Part shown: positions 35,981 to 62,516 of the stretch, piece after piece
Layout of the letters: each line of letters opens with the position of its first letter
Numbering within the stretch: position 1 is the stretch's first letter
Source: Acanthaster planci
Taxonomy: Eukaryota; Echinodermata; Asteroidea; Valvatida; Acanthasteridae
Direction: 5' to 3'
NCBI RefSeq assembly: GCF_001949145.1
Contig: NW_019091478.1
Span: 372,006 to 436,005 of the forward strand
Length of the DNA stretch: 64,000 nt
Notes under the pieces: generated by a model
The model's database searches: none
What the model saw: only the letters and a program-made list of their open reading frames with translations
Told to the model about the DNA's origin: nothing
Program-made: the position numbers and the translations under genes

Positions 35981-36868
35981 TTCACCCACTGCTGCCAATG
36001 CACCACTGAGTTAATACACAGGTTTGTTCTGGTCGCGTCTCCCTCGACTACGGCTTCGAATTTTGATCAAACGGTGAAATACCATAGCCATTTTTCGATA
36101 CTAGTTGATGGTTAGTCTCACATGGAGACGCCGCACGGCGCGTTGCCAACATAGCACGCGTATGCAGCATAAACCTTTGAGAATATTTCTTACAAACGTT
36201 TTTCTGGAGATATGCCCAATATATATGTATTTACAAAGGACACTAGTCAGGATACACGATAAAGCGAGAAGTGCTACATTTTTTTAAAGGTGACATTAAG
36301 TCATTTTATTCAACATCATCATGTACTGTCCACAGAAGCCGGTACCAATCCTTGATTTATCATAAAGCAATTTTTATCGATACCATTTTGCTCTACTGAA
36401 TTCTATACCATTCGAATATCAACTCGGCCTTCGGTTACGTAATGACTTGCTGTGACAGACTAAAATCACAACGTGAACTAAATTCAAGTTACGTTCTTGA
36501 ATCTGGCATGAAGAAAATGAGCTAAATGAGCATCAGGATAGTCTTTAGTTCAACGCTGGACGGGAACAGAGGAAATCAAAGGATTTCACTGCTCGAAAAA
36601 GGCTACTGCTGCATTAGATGACCGAATAACAGAATAATTACATCAGACATCTCGTTTTCATCACAAAAGCTGCGCTGGTGTTCAGTGTTCGGCCCTGAAC
36701 AATAAGCAAAAATAAGTGGAGGAAGTAAACGTACGAGTACCATGCATGACAAACGGCTACGGCTGTATCTGTATATGTATAATAATAGTCGGCAAAGCAT
36801 CCAATACACACATCACATCCCATCAACTGTATTAGGTTTACGCCTCGCGTGGGGGGATTGAAGCAAAT

Positions 36869-37108
36869 TTAAATTGACCCATCAATAAAAAATTGCCCGA
36901 CTGCCTCCTTAAAACTGACAAAGATGTTGCAATGACCACAGATTGTCATGTTGTTCCAATCCCTGACTATTCTGGGGAAGAAGGTATTACCAAAAACCTT
37001 CGTGTGAGTAGGCCTACGGATTTGCAATAGTTTTGTTTGTTTTTGTATGCCCCTGGAGATTCTAACATTCGGAGTGAGGGTACCATCGGACTGAACAAGC
37101 AAATGCAC
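36869..37108 (-). pseudogene. C-terminal remnant of a non-LTR retrotransposon ORF2
   Basis: The frame reads TKVFGNTFFPRIVRDWNNM with a later FVSFKEAVGQFF. The 'FFPRTVRDWN.LP...FK' pattern is the usual C terminus of LINE reverse transcriptase polyproteins, just before the stop. The rest of the element is absent and the usual LP after WN is lost. Confidence 0.6.
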
Positions 37109-37211
37109 CCTTAGGCCCTACTTGTGTACGATTTCTGTACAGATCGGTTCCTGAATTCGACGAAGTCACCAGCGATATTTATCCTGAATCAGAAAAGGAG
37201 CAAAATGGAAA

Positions 37212-37464
37212 GGCATTCGAGCAGCCTGTGGACTAAAGTGGCGCACTTGCTCTTTCACAAGTACACGATGTCACGGCATTCAAGCAGCCAGTGGACTAAA
37301 ATGGCGCACTTGCTCTTTCACAAGTACACGATGTCACGGCATTCAAGCAGCCTGTGGACTAAAATGGCGCACTTGCTCTTTCACAAGTACACGATGTCAC
37401 GGCATTCAAGCAGCCTGTGGACTAAAATGGCGCACTTGCTCTTTCACAAGTACACGATGTCACG
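37212..37464 (+). repeat. minisatellite, four copies of 63 bp
   Basis: Units start at 37212, 37275, 37338 and 37401 and are nearly identical. Because 63 is a multiple of three and one frame is free of stops, the array translates as a 21-residue repeat (RHSSSLWTKMAHLLFHKYTMS), but nothing supports it being expressed. Confidence 0.9.
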
Positions 37465-37861
37465 GTGACTATTTCAACAAAAATAAAACCCTGCGTAGAT
37501 TGACCTCTCTCTATATTGATGACGCCACACTTTACTGTGCTCACTGGACCATGGGCCCCCAGTATCATTTATCAGGGCATATCAGCCCATTCAAACTTTC
37601 AGTGTGTCTTCACATCAAACTGATACATGTAACTGGAAAATAAGGTTTCTTAAAACAGGATTTCCGGTGACGGCAGATGCATGCCAGTGTGAGGAGAAAC
37701 AATTATAGTGTATTTTTCACACACACGTGTGGGAGATAAATTATTCACGTGACATTTTCGAGCAGCAATGACTGCAAGGACACCAGAAGCCTAAAAATCT
37801 TTCTGCAAAGAATGTTGTACAAGAAGGAAAACAAGTGAATTTAGGGGAATTTATTAATAAA

Positions 37862-38424
37862 ACCAGACCCTAATATGAATCTTCCCATTGGCGGATCCAA
37901 GGTTGGGGCAACAGGGGCGTGCCCCTCCAAAAAGGGGAACATGTTTTTTTCCTTCCGTCATATCACGACAAAGACGAATTCTGAAGGATGCATTTTAAAA
38001 GACCTAGAATATAATGACGTTACGCAATGTTTACCGTGGTGCATTGTGGGTGAAAGGTGAGGACGACAGCAGTACGCGCGCTATCGCTAGAACATCATGC
38101 GTATGGAAAATTGTCAAAAGGATCCTGAGCTTGAAAAAAGGCTTTATCATATTTTCCAAAATACTGCGTGTTAACTGTTGTGTGTATCAAGCACACGACA
38201 AACGCCAGAGCTCCAGTTTTTCAAGCTTCTACGAGACCGCAAGTTTGCTCCGTCTAAAGTCGCGCGAAGGCGCGCATGACTGACGATCGTGTCCGTTATC
38301 TTTGATTTCTATTTCCACTTTTCACCTACAATGCCCGGGAGTAAACACTGCGTTTCGTCATTGTGTTCAGGAGCCCCAACATTTAGCCTAGCCACGCACA
38401 AAGAAAGGCCATAAAACACTTTAG
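37862..38424 (+). repeat. 563-bp duplicated unit, copy 1
   Basis: Starts ACCAGACCCTAATATGAATC and ends CATAAAACACTTTA. It differs from copy 2 at about six bases plus one T in a T-run. A single N follows at 38426. A short ATG frame (38331) encodes MPGSKHCVSSLCSGAPTF, with a C-x4-C pair. Confidence 0.9.
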
Positions 38425-38425
38425 N

Positions 38426-38426
38426 G
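38426..38426. other. single ambiguous base
   Basis: One N, two bases after the end of duplicated unit copy 1, at the point where the two copies diverge. Confidence 0.95.
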
Positions 38427-39024
38427 GAAACCGGACTTCAACTATTCTTGTCTCCTAATTCCACAATAAGCAATAAGCACATCTTTGCTACCGTGAAGAG
38501 CAGTGGGGCATTGAACAGATGATGCTTTACAGTGGGAATTCTTTCTTGAATATGGGCGTTTCACAATAGTGCGCCTCCAAGAGTTTGCAATGCACTGGCA
38601 AATCATAATGCGCGAAATCTGTCGACCCGTTTGGAAAGGATCGGCAGATTTCGCGCATTGTGATTGATTACATCAATCCAAGGAGGATACAGAAACAATG
38701 CGCGAACTGACAGAACTGAATTTCAAAGATTTCCGAAACATACTTTATACACGACAAAACGGACTGGGCGCGGTTCTTTTATCATTTATTACCCTGCGCT
38801 GGGGATGAATACCGGTAATCGCAGTTGACTAGTCGGCGAAATTGAAACAAACTGAAAGAGTACCGATACCATGCATTAGGGACAGATTACCTCAGACTCC
38901 AAACAAAAGGCCTGAAGAAGGAAACGCCAATATCTATTTATTTAAGTCTTTCTGGTAATGAAACCAAGGATTCCTCATAAGTGCCCTATAGGCACAGTAG
39001 CTCACATGCCTGAAGAAACCTGTA

Positions 39025-39200
39025 GAGAGGAGACAATGCGAAGAAGTAACAGTTTAGTGGCGGGAGGAAAACCCCAGAAGAATATTCTGGGTAAAACCCA
39101 TGAAATCAGGTACAGACTGAAAACCCAACCAATGTGGACCGGGCCGGGAATGGAACCCAGGACCACCGATGTGCAAGGTGAGGAAAGAACCACGACGCCA
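39025..39200 (-). mobile_element. tRNA-derived SINE, copy 2
   Basis: Minus strand: GGTCCTGGGTTCCATTCCCG, GGGTTTTCAGTCTGTACCTG, GGGTTTTACCCAGAATATTC, CTGGGGTTTTCCTCCCGCCA. Same family and orientation as 13840-14050. It abuts the start of the second duplicated unit. Confidence 0.75.
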
Positions 39201-39764
39201 ACCAGACCCTAATATGAATCTTCCCATTGGCGGATCCAAGGTTGGGGCAACAAGGGCGTGCCCCTCCAAAAAGGGGAACGTGTTTTTTTTCCTTCCGTCA
39301 TATCACGACAAAGACGAATTCTGAAGGATGCATTTTAAAAGACCTAGAATATAATGACGTTACGCAATGTTTACCGTGGTGCATTGTGGGTGAAAGGTGA
39401 GGACGACAGCAGTACGCGCGCTACCGCTAGAACATCATGCGTATGGAAAATTGTCAAAAGGATCCTAAGCTTGAAAAAAGGCTTTATCATATTTTCCAAA
39501 ATACTGCGTGTTAACTGTTGTGTGTATCAAGCACACGACAAACGCCAGAGCTCCACTTTTTCAAGCTTCTACGAGACCGCAAGTTTGCTCCGTCTAAAGT
39601 CGCGCGAAGGCTCGCATGACTGACGATCGTGTCCGTTATCTTTGATTTCTATTTCCACTTTTCACCTACAATGCCCGGGAGTAAACACTGCGTTTCGTCA
39701 TTGTGTTCAGGAGCCCCAACATTTAGCCTAGCCACGCACAAAGAAAGGCCATAAAACACTTTAT
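39201..39764 (+). repeat. 563-bp duplicated unit, copy 2
   Basis: About 99% identical to 37862-38424, offset 1339-1340 bp. It begins directly at the end of the SINE and ends at CACTTTA, after which the sequence differs from copy 1. Confidence 0.9.
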
Positions 39765-41942
39765 AACTGAAAGCCACACCCCCTCCCCGGAATTTTGGTT
39801 CTCTTGAAGGGCTTCATGTCTGTGATTAAATTCGCCATCACTGAAAATATCCTTTAGGGGATAACAGTTATTTATCTACAAGGAAAAAGTAAACAAGCAT
39901 CCCGTGAAACCCCAACAGAGATTAAACAAATATCAACGTTGGATTCACTACTATACAGTGGTGCGAAGTCACTCGTCTGTGAAAGAGAGTGGTTTGAGGG
40001 GTTTTTTGTCTAGGCACATTTTTGGGGTCCCAGCAACCAGCATTCACCAGGATCAAGATCTATTTTGGGACCAATCTATTTTACACACCTTTCGTTAGCC
40101 CAATACAACAGCGCTAGAGCGAGCGCACTCGTCTTGATGCATGGGACAGGCAATTTAAACACTTGCCAGGACGTTTACGGCCTTCGAGTTTTTTCTCCTT
40201 TTTCTGTTGAGACGATCAGATTAGTTTCTGCATGAATTAAAGGCCTCTCAATATGCTCCATCGTTTGTCCATTCTTAGCTACCCAAGCACGGGTAACGAA
40301 AAGAAAATCGCCAAATTCCGCTACAAACGTTTAAATAGCCACTATCGTGACGCCACTCTATTCAGAATTAGAATGTACAGATACTATTCAGATATAAGAG
40401 TAATTTATCACGGTAGTCTACGGTAGCTGATTTACAAGTGTGCATCGCTCAGACTTGTCTATTACTCCACAGAAGACAGCATTTCGCAGCACACCATTTC
40501 TGTAGTGCTCGCGCCTGCCAAGGGAAACGCAGGCCTGTTACTACCACACACGATGAAAATATTTGTTCACGTGCGTGCTGTACGTGATACCGTCACCTTA
40601 GTACATGATAGTTTTAGTTTCACGTACGTACGTGAAAACTGTCATTTTCCACGTAACCAAATGTGATAGTTTCCACATGCGTGAAAATGTGTATTTTGTG
40701 GAAGTGGCGGTAATACGTTTCTGTGCCTTACACACTGCGCAATTCGATTTATAAATTCAAAAGCAGGTTGTATAAGCTGTGATCGCAAGAGGCCGCGCTA
40801 ACACCAAAAACAGGTTTGTGAAATCAGTTAAGCAGGACATGTACGACCTCTACTACGTTCTGGATTTTGTGTCTATAGAAAAAATAAAACCATGGGGGAG
40901 AAGATTTTGGTAGAGACACTGTCCACCAGAAACGCCTTCCAGCAGCACCTGAAGAAAAATCATAGTCGGCAGTGGAAAACTCTTCGACTTGATAAAGCAT
41001 GATAAAGAGAGAGAGACCCTTTTATTCAAGGTTTATTTGGTTTCCTCTAGGAAGACTTGGATTATATGAAGAGATAGGGATACCCTTTTTTATATTCTTT
41101 GGTTCTCATATCTTTTTCACTTGAAGGAGGGTCGGTCAGAAACAAAAAAATAAATAAAATTTCCCCCAAAACTTTCATGCTGCTGTCATATAGATGACTG
41201 AATAAACCAGGCAAAGTACCTATGTATTCTAGTCACTTATCTTTACATTGAGTACCATGAGTGTCTTTGTCTCTAGCTGACTACAGACAAATATTTTTTA
41301 TTGGTAAACAACACAATACCTCGTTGGAGTCGGTGTCAAGACACCGTACGGTGTTCGTGTGTCCAGTGTGCATGTACATGTATGTTTTGGTTTTTTCCTA
41401 CGGCGCTCCGTATTATGTAGTACATTACCGTACCGCTCGGTCTGGTAGTGATGCCGCACGTGATTTCGGCATGTATAATTTCAACGCGGTTTCTGTACAG
41501 GCCGTCATAACCTATTTTTATATAGCCAAGGTTCTCTCAGCAGGGTCGGTAGAAAAAAAGCTTTTCTTTTAAAAGAGTGCCCTAATAAAAACTCCGACAA
41601 AATAAGTAACGTCCTTCTTATTTCCCTGAAATTTCCTGTTCTGCGTCATTTTGTGAAATGTAAAACTGAAAGAAACATTTTATATCATCGCGGGACCAGC
41701 CGACTACATCAAGCATCAGGTTGAAGATGAATGGTCGCACTGGTCATTTCTGACCATAATTAGGGTTTCCGTCAATTGAAAGCTTCGAATTCAGCGTCTA
41801 AACTGGGTTGGGAAGCGTTCTAAATACAAATCTTATTTCAGTGGTCGGTATTAGCCTTATTGTCCCTACACACGAAGAGTGGCAATAGAGGGACGCCATC
41901 CACCACAATCTCCCACGTCTTGTTCCCTACCACCCGGTGAGT

Positions 41943-42004
41943 AGCTGATATGTTCCTCTTTGTCTCAATCAATAGCTGATATGTTCTTCTTTGTCTCAAT
42001 CAAT
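41943..42004 (+). repeat. 31-bp tandem duplication
   Basis: Two copies of AGCTGATATGTTC(C/T)TCTTTG followed by TCTCAATCAAT, with one difference. Confidence 0.85.
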
Positions 42005-43793
42005 AGCCTGCTGGCCGCAGTCATGCCGTAATTGGGCTTGATAAACTGCAATAGCGTCTTCACTGTATCATGGCCGAGTGCTGTATTCTCGGATAGGTAG
42101 GTGAAGCCACAAAACGGTGCTGCCAATCAGTGGCGAAACTGAGGTGCATGTGCATTTTTGTGAGGGGGGGGGGGCTTTGGGGGTCCTCCAGGAGGGGGGC
42201 ACTCAGTGGGTTGGGTGTCTGTTAAAACACCATCAAAAAGCGGACTCCCACTATATTTTTCTCTCCTCTAATTTCGGGGGGGAGGGAATACAGGGGGCAC
42301 CGGCCTCCAGCGGCCGCCCGAGGTAACTGCTGGCGTTCTAATTCCACACATTGTTTTCTCACTATTTGATTCGCCGAAAAAGAGTGGTAAAAATACTCCG
42401 GTGGGTATTCATCTGGGGGGATGCAAGCACGATTCTTAAGAGTAGCAAAGTCATACCGGAGATCGATGCGTCTTCAGGTATCTTCAGGATGGACCCTTGG
42501 CCTGGATATATACGCCACCGAGGAGAATACTAACCACTGCAATGGAAGTTCGAGGGAGCAAACTGGCTCGTACATGTTGTCGTGACGAACTTGTCTACTT
42601 GGGAAAATTAAATACCCTGGCCTAAGTACTGATCGATCGAAGGTAGATTTCCCACCGGCTTTGGAAACAAACAACGACTTAAACTTCGCTTCAGTGTCTC
42701 GCTACAATGCACTTGCGTCAGGGTAAGTGCACCCCGGTGTGTCACACAAGATGCTCGTTAGTTTTCATTCAGTGTACATGTAGTTAAACCACAACAGATG
42801 TGGAACCAGTCATTTCAAGAAAAAGAGAGCAACGTCTGATAAACCCAGGCAGATCTAAAGACATACTGGCAGGTACCGTTACTGGTCTGTTAAATGAAGC
42901 GCCGTTCGTGTGAATTTGACCCCTGCCGTGATGACTACGTTTCATTTTAATCACAGTTCTGATCCACCTGCAAACACTTTCCGTCCCTGCCTTTCCCACT
43001 TCGGACAAATTCTCTGCCGTGGGCCTGGATTCGTCTTCCCGATCTGAAATCAAAAGCCTCGATTGTCCTGAATGTCCCATAAAGACATGAAAGTCTATAC
43101 TCAAATATTTTGCAGGTGTACCATTACAGTTCATGCTGCAGCAATTTTTTCTTAAGCGAAAAACTTTGAAAATTACAAGGTAAAACTCAGGTTTAACCGC
43201 AAACAAAGACAACCCTCAAATTTCCGGGTAAAATTGTGAGTTCTGCAGTGTCGTGGTTAAGGGAAACAGTCACACACGTGCACTCATTATGCAAAACACA
43301 AATACGTAAGTTTCATGGTTCACTCAATGAACCTATTTTATAGTCCGTTTATCTACTTTCAAAAGAAGTTATTCTTAAACACTAAGGAGAGTGTTTCTTA
43401 CACGGACGCTGCTTGACACCCTGTGTGCACATACCCTATAATTTTCATAAGACTGGTCTGCCGTGAAAAATACGTGAATACATCAATACAGTATTTTTCA
43501 GTGCTAAATTTGACACTTTTGGTCATATATTGATTTCAGATCGTTAATAGGTGACTGTAGACAAAAAGTAGTGACGTGTGTATATGAAATTCTTTCCAAA
43601 ATGGCATAGGCATATTAAAGAACACGTTACTGGTATACATGTACAGTATTCTGTCAATACTTAAATGAAACGTGCTATGCCATGCCTATACCATTATTTC
43701 AAATAACGAGGAACACAAGTTCTGCAAATAAAATGCCGGCCTTATCCGGGATAAATGAGACAAGGAAATTTTAATTCCGTTAGAAGTAAAAGG

Positions 43794-45347
43794 CTAAATG
43801 ATGTCTGATTCGATCCCTTGCAGGTAGTGACTCCGTCTTAAATACTCCCATGCCGCTTCTCGTTCCCTTGCTTTTGCCAGTTGGCGGCGGGCTTCGGCGC
43901 CGAGTCTGACAGGCTTTGCAACAGCGGGCAAAGCACCGTCTCGTGCCATACCCACAACGGGCCGTAACTCGCCCTTCTCCCGACCGAATGATTCGCACAG
44001 GACGCTGGTGCTTCCTCTCCGCCTGGAGAGGTAGCTGTGCGACGGTGATGTGTCCGGGGCGGGCTTCCCGCCAGGTTTGGGTTCTTGGTTGTTCACGAGG
44101 CTACTGTTTTCGAAGGTGGAGGTGTGAATCTTCTTGTACTGGCCGATGTCTTCCACCACAGCTATGGACCTGCGTCTCTGAGTGAGATAAGATTGGGGCG
44201 GGAGACGAGGTGGTGGAAACACATCCCCAGCCTCTCGTGCGTGTCTCCCAACACTTTTACCAATGACTTGCGACGATGAACCTTCATCAGTAATCATCTG
44301 GGATTTGGGTTGCTGGTAAGTGTACTGCCATGTTTCAGATGAACTTAAGTTTTGGTGTGAGTTGATTTTCAATGACTCCCGTCCGCTACCAGATGTTAAT
44401 GTTGCTTGTGACCCTTTCGTTGACGAAGACAATACTACTCCCAGACTATCGTTTGATGCACTGTACGAGCTCTTTGTTCCACACGATGAGTTATCCGATC
44501 CGATAGATGCTCCGGAGTCCTCCTGCTCGCTGTCGTCCGTCTTTGGGGAGTTCAGCTCTCGTACCGGGGTCATTATCTTGACATGGAGGTTCTTCCGTGG
44601 ACTGCCACTTCTCCTGCGCATCGCCAGGGCACTAGGCAGCGGTCCGGAGGCATAGTTTGCGTCACCAACCTCAAAAAGGGATCTCGCTTTCCCAGTGCTT
44701 GGGCACCGACTTAATGCGGGCTGAGTTTCAAGCTTGTCATTTTTGTCTTCGTATTTGAAAACAAAGACGGCATTTCTCCTGGCGTTGCTGTGGTTACCGT
44801 GTACAGTTGCAGTCTCTTTGGGAGCATGGGTTTTCTCCAAGGCTTTGTTTTCAACGTTATTACACCCAATGATGTTTTGTCTGTTAACATTCACGTCAGT
44901 CTGACATCCCTCTGGGACGGGATTGGAAGTCTCGCTGAGCAAGGAAGCCCTCATCGACATATTAGCGTCCACACTTCCGCGTCGTCCTGACTTGCATTTG
45001 GGATCGTGCTTTGGGACCAGTTTCGTTATCTGGGAGGTTAAAGCACCTGAGTTCAGTGAATGCCGCCGTGTAATGCTGCACCTCGATCCTCGGCTGCTCG
45101 ATGAATTGCCCCTAGCTTCATCGGTGGTCATCCCTGCGGCTGGTAGAGCCCTTGTCCTTACACCTGCAAAGGTGCCGAATGACTTCGCGAGCTTCAGTTC
45201 ACTTCTCTCGAGTTCGACCTGCCTTTTCCGGTGGTCAGCTTCGAGGAGTGCCTTTTGTTTGACAAGGTGTTGCTCGGCGCACTGGAGAGAGACTTTCACA
45301 TCACGGCGGTTGGTCCCAGGACCCGGTCTTATCTTCGGTAGACTCAT
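43794..45347 (-). CDS. Uncharacterised 517-residue serine/arginine-rich protein, single exon
   Basis: I do not recognise a family. The open frame is long and has strongly coding composition (Ser, Arg, Gly rich, no stops over 1.5 kb). I start at ATG 45347 (MSLPKIRPGPG) because it has a good context (TTCACCATGA); the frame extends slightly upstream only from a non-ATG codon. Residues 24-56 look helical and highly charged (possible coiled coil), 80-380 are low-complexity and probably disordered, and 485-510 form an Arg-rich helix. Five R-R-x-S sites (Ser near 97, 125, 247, 394, 446) fit basophilic kinase targets such as PKA. Two of them sit in a repeated SYL(T/S)xRR(R/G)S motif (387-395 and 438-446). 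A cytoskeletal or signalling scaffold is possible but unproven. TTTATAATTTG about 60 bp above the ATG may be a TATA element. Confidence 0.75.
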   Translation of the reverse strand: MSLPKIRPGPGTNRRDVKVSLQCAEQHLVKQKALLEADHRKRQVELERSELKLAKSFGTFAGVRTRALPAAGMTTDEARGNSSSSRGSRCSITRRHSLNSGALTSQITKLVPKHDPKCKSGRRGSVDANMSMRASLLSETSNPVPEGCQTDVNVNRQNIIGCNNVENKALEKTHAPKETATVHGNHSNARRNAVFVFKYEDKNDKLETQPALSRCPSTGKARSLFEVGDANYASGPLPSALAMRRRSGSPRKNLHVKIMTPVRELNSPKTDDSEQEDSGASIGSDNSSCGTKSSYSASNDSLGVVLSSSTKGSQATLTSGSGRESLKINSHQNLSSSETWQYTYQQPKSQMITDEGSSSQVIGKSVGRHAREAGDVFPPPRLPPQSYLTQRRRSIAVVEDIGQYKKIHTSTFENSSLVNNQEPKPGGKPAPDTSPSHSYLSRRRGSTSVLCESFGREKGELRPVVGMARDGALPAVAKPVRLGAEARRQLAKAREREAAWEYLRRSHYLQGIESDII

Positions 45348-48058
45348 GGTGAACGCACTGTTCCGCGCGTACAAGCAGCGAAGAGGGTCCCTCAGGACAA
45401 ATTATAAACCTGCGACAATATATTCCACAATCAAGGGAAAATACCTGCCAGGCCTGGCATCCTACCACTGTCCTCCCGGGACGAAGTTGCCTTTGTGTTG
45501 GTCACGTCCGGGTCTCACCCGGATCTGCTCCAACCTCCCGACAAAAATACCAGAGCGGGATTACCCGCAGACTCCCTGACAAACACAACATGTCCTCATT
45601 ATCATCTGACTCTGGCCTCTTCAGCCAACAATGAAACCACTCGAGTATGAAAAAGTGACGCTAGCAATTATTGTTGGTGGGTTCGTTGGCATGTCTCCGA
45701 GAAAAGCACACCTTTAGGTTTCACGTATGGGTGTGTACTAAAAAAAAGGTAACATGTGGCTTAAAAAAGCATCTATGAAACAAAGCGAAAACCCCTGACC
45801 TGTGGTGGATTGAAGGCTTGAAGCGTATAAAAAAGTAGTTGTGGACCAAAATAATCCTCACCTGTTTAAAAAATTCTCCATTTTTGTCCCCTATATGTAG
45901 TGAACAGACAACAGAAAACTTCACAAGAGAGGACATCTTAATCCTACTGAATTTTCCTGTATTTGATAATTCCTCTCTCATGCACGTACATGTATAATAT
46001 CAATGTAATTGGTTTAACTCCTATAGCAGAATGCTTAATTATATTTCAGGAAATTATGCGGGAAAATAAAATACCACAGTCAGGACAACTCGGGTTTTGG
46101 ATGCTGCGACCCGGATTTATTAGTTTTGATTTCTTCTTTTCCTAAGCGGGTTTATCCGATTTAAGGAATGAGGTTTACGTTCTCTGTCTGAAAAATAATT
46201 GCGCGGTCAAGTGGAACATCGGACATAAAAATTGCAAAGCGCTGGTATGTATGTGCACATGTACATGTACGTGTAGGTATACAATAATTCTGGGCATTAC
46301 CGTCTTCATCATTTTCAGCTTTGACAATAGCACCATTTATTTGGTCGGTTTATGTTCGGGCTAAATGAAAAGACACGTCTTCGTGAAGTTCGTGCAGACT
46401 GTCATATTCTCTTGCAGCAAAAGACCAACTGAACTTGAGTTCAAGAAGCAGTCATCATGAAAATCAGTACATAATAAATCCAATACATAAAAATTGTTTG
46501 GGTTTGCTAATCTCACAAATATTTGAACGAAGTTATGCAATGCTACCATTAATTAACCTGAATACAAAGCAAAGAAGGCAAGATTTGGAAAATACAAAAG
46601 CCCTGGAGTTCCATCAAAAAGCTTGTCGCCCTGCGCCGCGTTGTGGCGCTGGGAAGGGTTGATGGCCTTGCACAGATTTTAGCGAAGGAAATATGTCACA
46701 CGGAGTCACAGCCAACGACGCGCACAGCATTCTGGGTAAATTTCTGCCAAGAGCGCGAGCTCGCTCATTGCGTTACACAAACAGCAGTTATCAATTCAAT
46801 TTTTTTTTCTTTTTTCCCCTTATTGCTGAAAATATTCTCACTATAATTCATTCGTTCATTCAAAATTGATCAAGATAACCATTGATTTAAAATATCGCCA
46901 AAAGATACGTGCTCAGTGATATTTAGTGAGAAGATAAATTACCACACTGTGATTGTACAAAGGCCATGTTATAGCCCACACTTTACCTTAATACTAAAGC
47001 ATTGCTATTGGCGAACCGTATTTAAATAACTCTTTGCTAACAGCAAGTGATAATCTCACGGTCGGAGGTCATGTACAACGTAGCCAATCACCAGTGCAAA
47101 GCCATCAGCCCTTCCCAGCGCCCTGTTCGGGTGCTGGGCGACGAGCGAATTTTTCGAAATGTGGTGTGTTTTTTCGAAGTTTTTTATGAAGTACATTTTA
47201 TTTAATCTTCATGTTTACGAGATGTTATTATTTCCAAAGTTCATTGGTACAAGATACATGTTTTCCAATTTGTTTTGAAGAGATGTTTTTATCACTTCTT
47301 TGTGAGATATTAGTGAGATTTATTTCTCGAGTTAATTATTAAGTTTAATATACACTGTTCAAGTTAAATTTTCATATCTCAGAAAATACTTCAAAATATC
47401 TCATGAAAACACTTCTAAGTTTCACTTTTTGTAATTTGTTTCAAGCAACGAGTGGGGTTTAGTTCTTTCGTTTAAATTTGTTTGTCTAGAAAGTGATCTC
47501 ATTGGAATAAAAAATTAAACAAGAAGTTTCAAAACCTCAAATGCACATTTTCCAGCAGTAAAATATCTCATATAAACAAAGTACACACAAATTAAAAGTG
47601 TCTTAACTTTTTTGAGTAGTGTATGTACTTGATGGCACAAACGGGCTTTCGTAGGAAAAGCTCTACACATTTTTATGTAAGGTTGCCTCCAAATAATTAT
47701 GTTGTCTAGGGCTACGTTAGGTTTTTTGCTTGTTGGAATTATGCGCGGTCACGCTGACAATAGACGTAGCTATAGCCCTGAATGCTATTTTGGCCACGGC
47801 TATGCATACGTGGACCGTGCCCTCATCTCGAGATTGAAACCCAGGCACAGCCCACGACGACTTTAACACTCTTGCATTCCGGTGACGGAGAGCAGACTAG
47901 TTCTATGGACAACGCGTGGCATCGGACCGGACTATCGGAATATCATCGCACGTCCTATGGGATTAAACTCACAAAACGTTACGAATTCCGAGTTAATGCA
48001 CGATAGGAAGCTTTAAAGTATCCAGTGAAACTCTTGACTTCAAACAAACTGCACTGTA
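45348..48058. other. intergenic region between divergent ORF and DARS1
   Basis: It should hold both promoters. The centre is taken by a fold-back element (46621-47146). 47150-47630 is strongly AT-rich. No other gene is recognisable. Confidence 0.5.
46621..47146. mobile_element. fold-back MITE with about 55-bp terminal inverted repeats
   Basis: The left arm GCTTGTCGCCC...GCGCTGGGAAGGGTTGATGG...TTGCAC is matched by the inverse of the right arm (47089-47146: GTGCAAAGCCATCAGCCCTT...GGGCGACGAGC). The interior is 400 bp, AT-rich, and non-coding. Confidence 0.75.
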
Positions 48059-62343
<14,285 letters not shown>

Positions 62344-62510
62344 AATTGATTTTGTTCCGGCGATGGTATCAGCTCCACGTGGCTCATTAAATCACCAAAC
62401 CTTAAAGGCTTATGCTTATATTTTTGTGTTGAATTTTGTTATAGGGGCTTCTGAATGGTATTTTCTTAGACCTGAGAGCTATGTAAACGTACTGTGTAGA
62501 AAACATAAGA

Positions 62511-62516
62511 AATAAA
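62511..62516 (+). terminator. polyadenylation signal of DARS1
   Basis: AATAAA, 168 nt after the stop codon; the nearest canonical signal downstream. Confidence 0.6.

Larger units (their letters stand above)
35429..43793. other. gene-poor, repeat-rich stretch between HPSE and the 517-residue ORF
   Basis: No host gene is recognisable. Contents in order: inverted relative of the 27-kb repeat (35877-35980), reverse transcriptase tail (36869-37108), 63-bp minisatellite (37212-37464), duplicated 563-bp unit (37862-38424 and 39201-39764) with a SINE between, a short tandem duplication (41943-42004), and G-rich runs near 42155-42310. 39765-41900 and 42350-43793 show nothing I can name. Confidence 0.5.
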
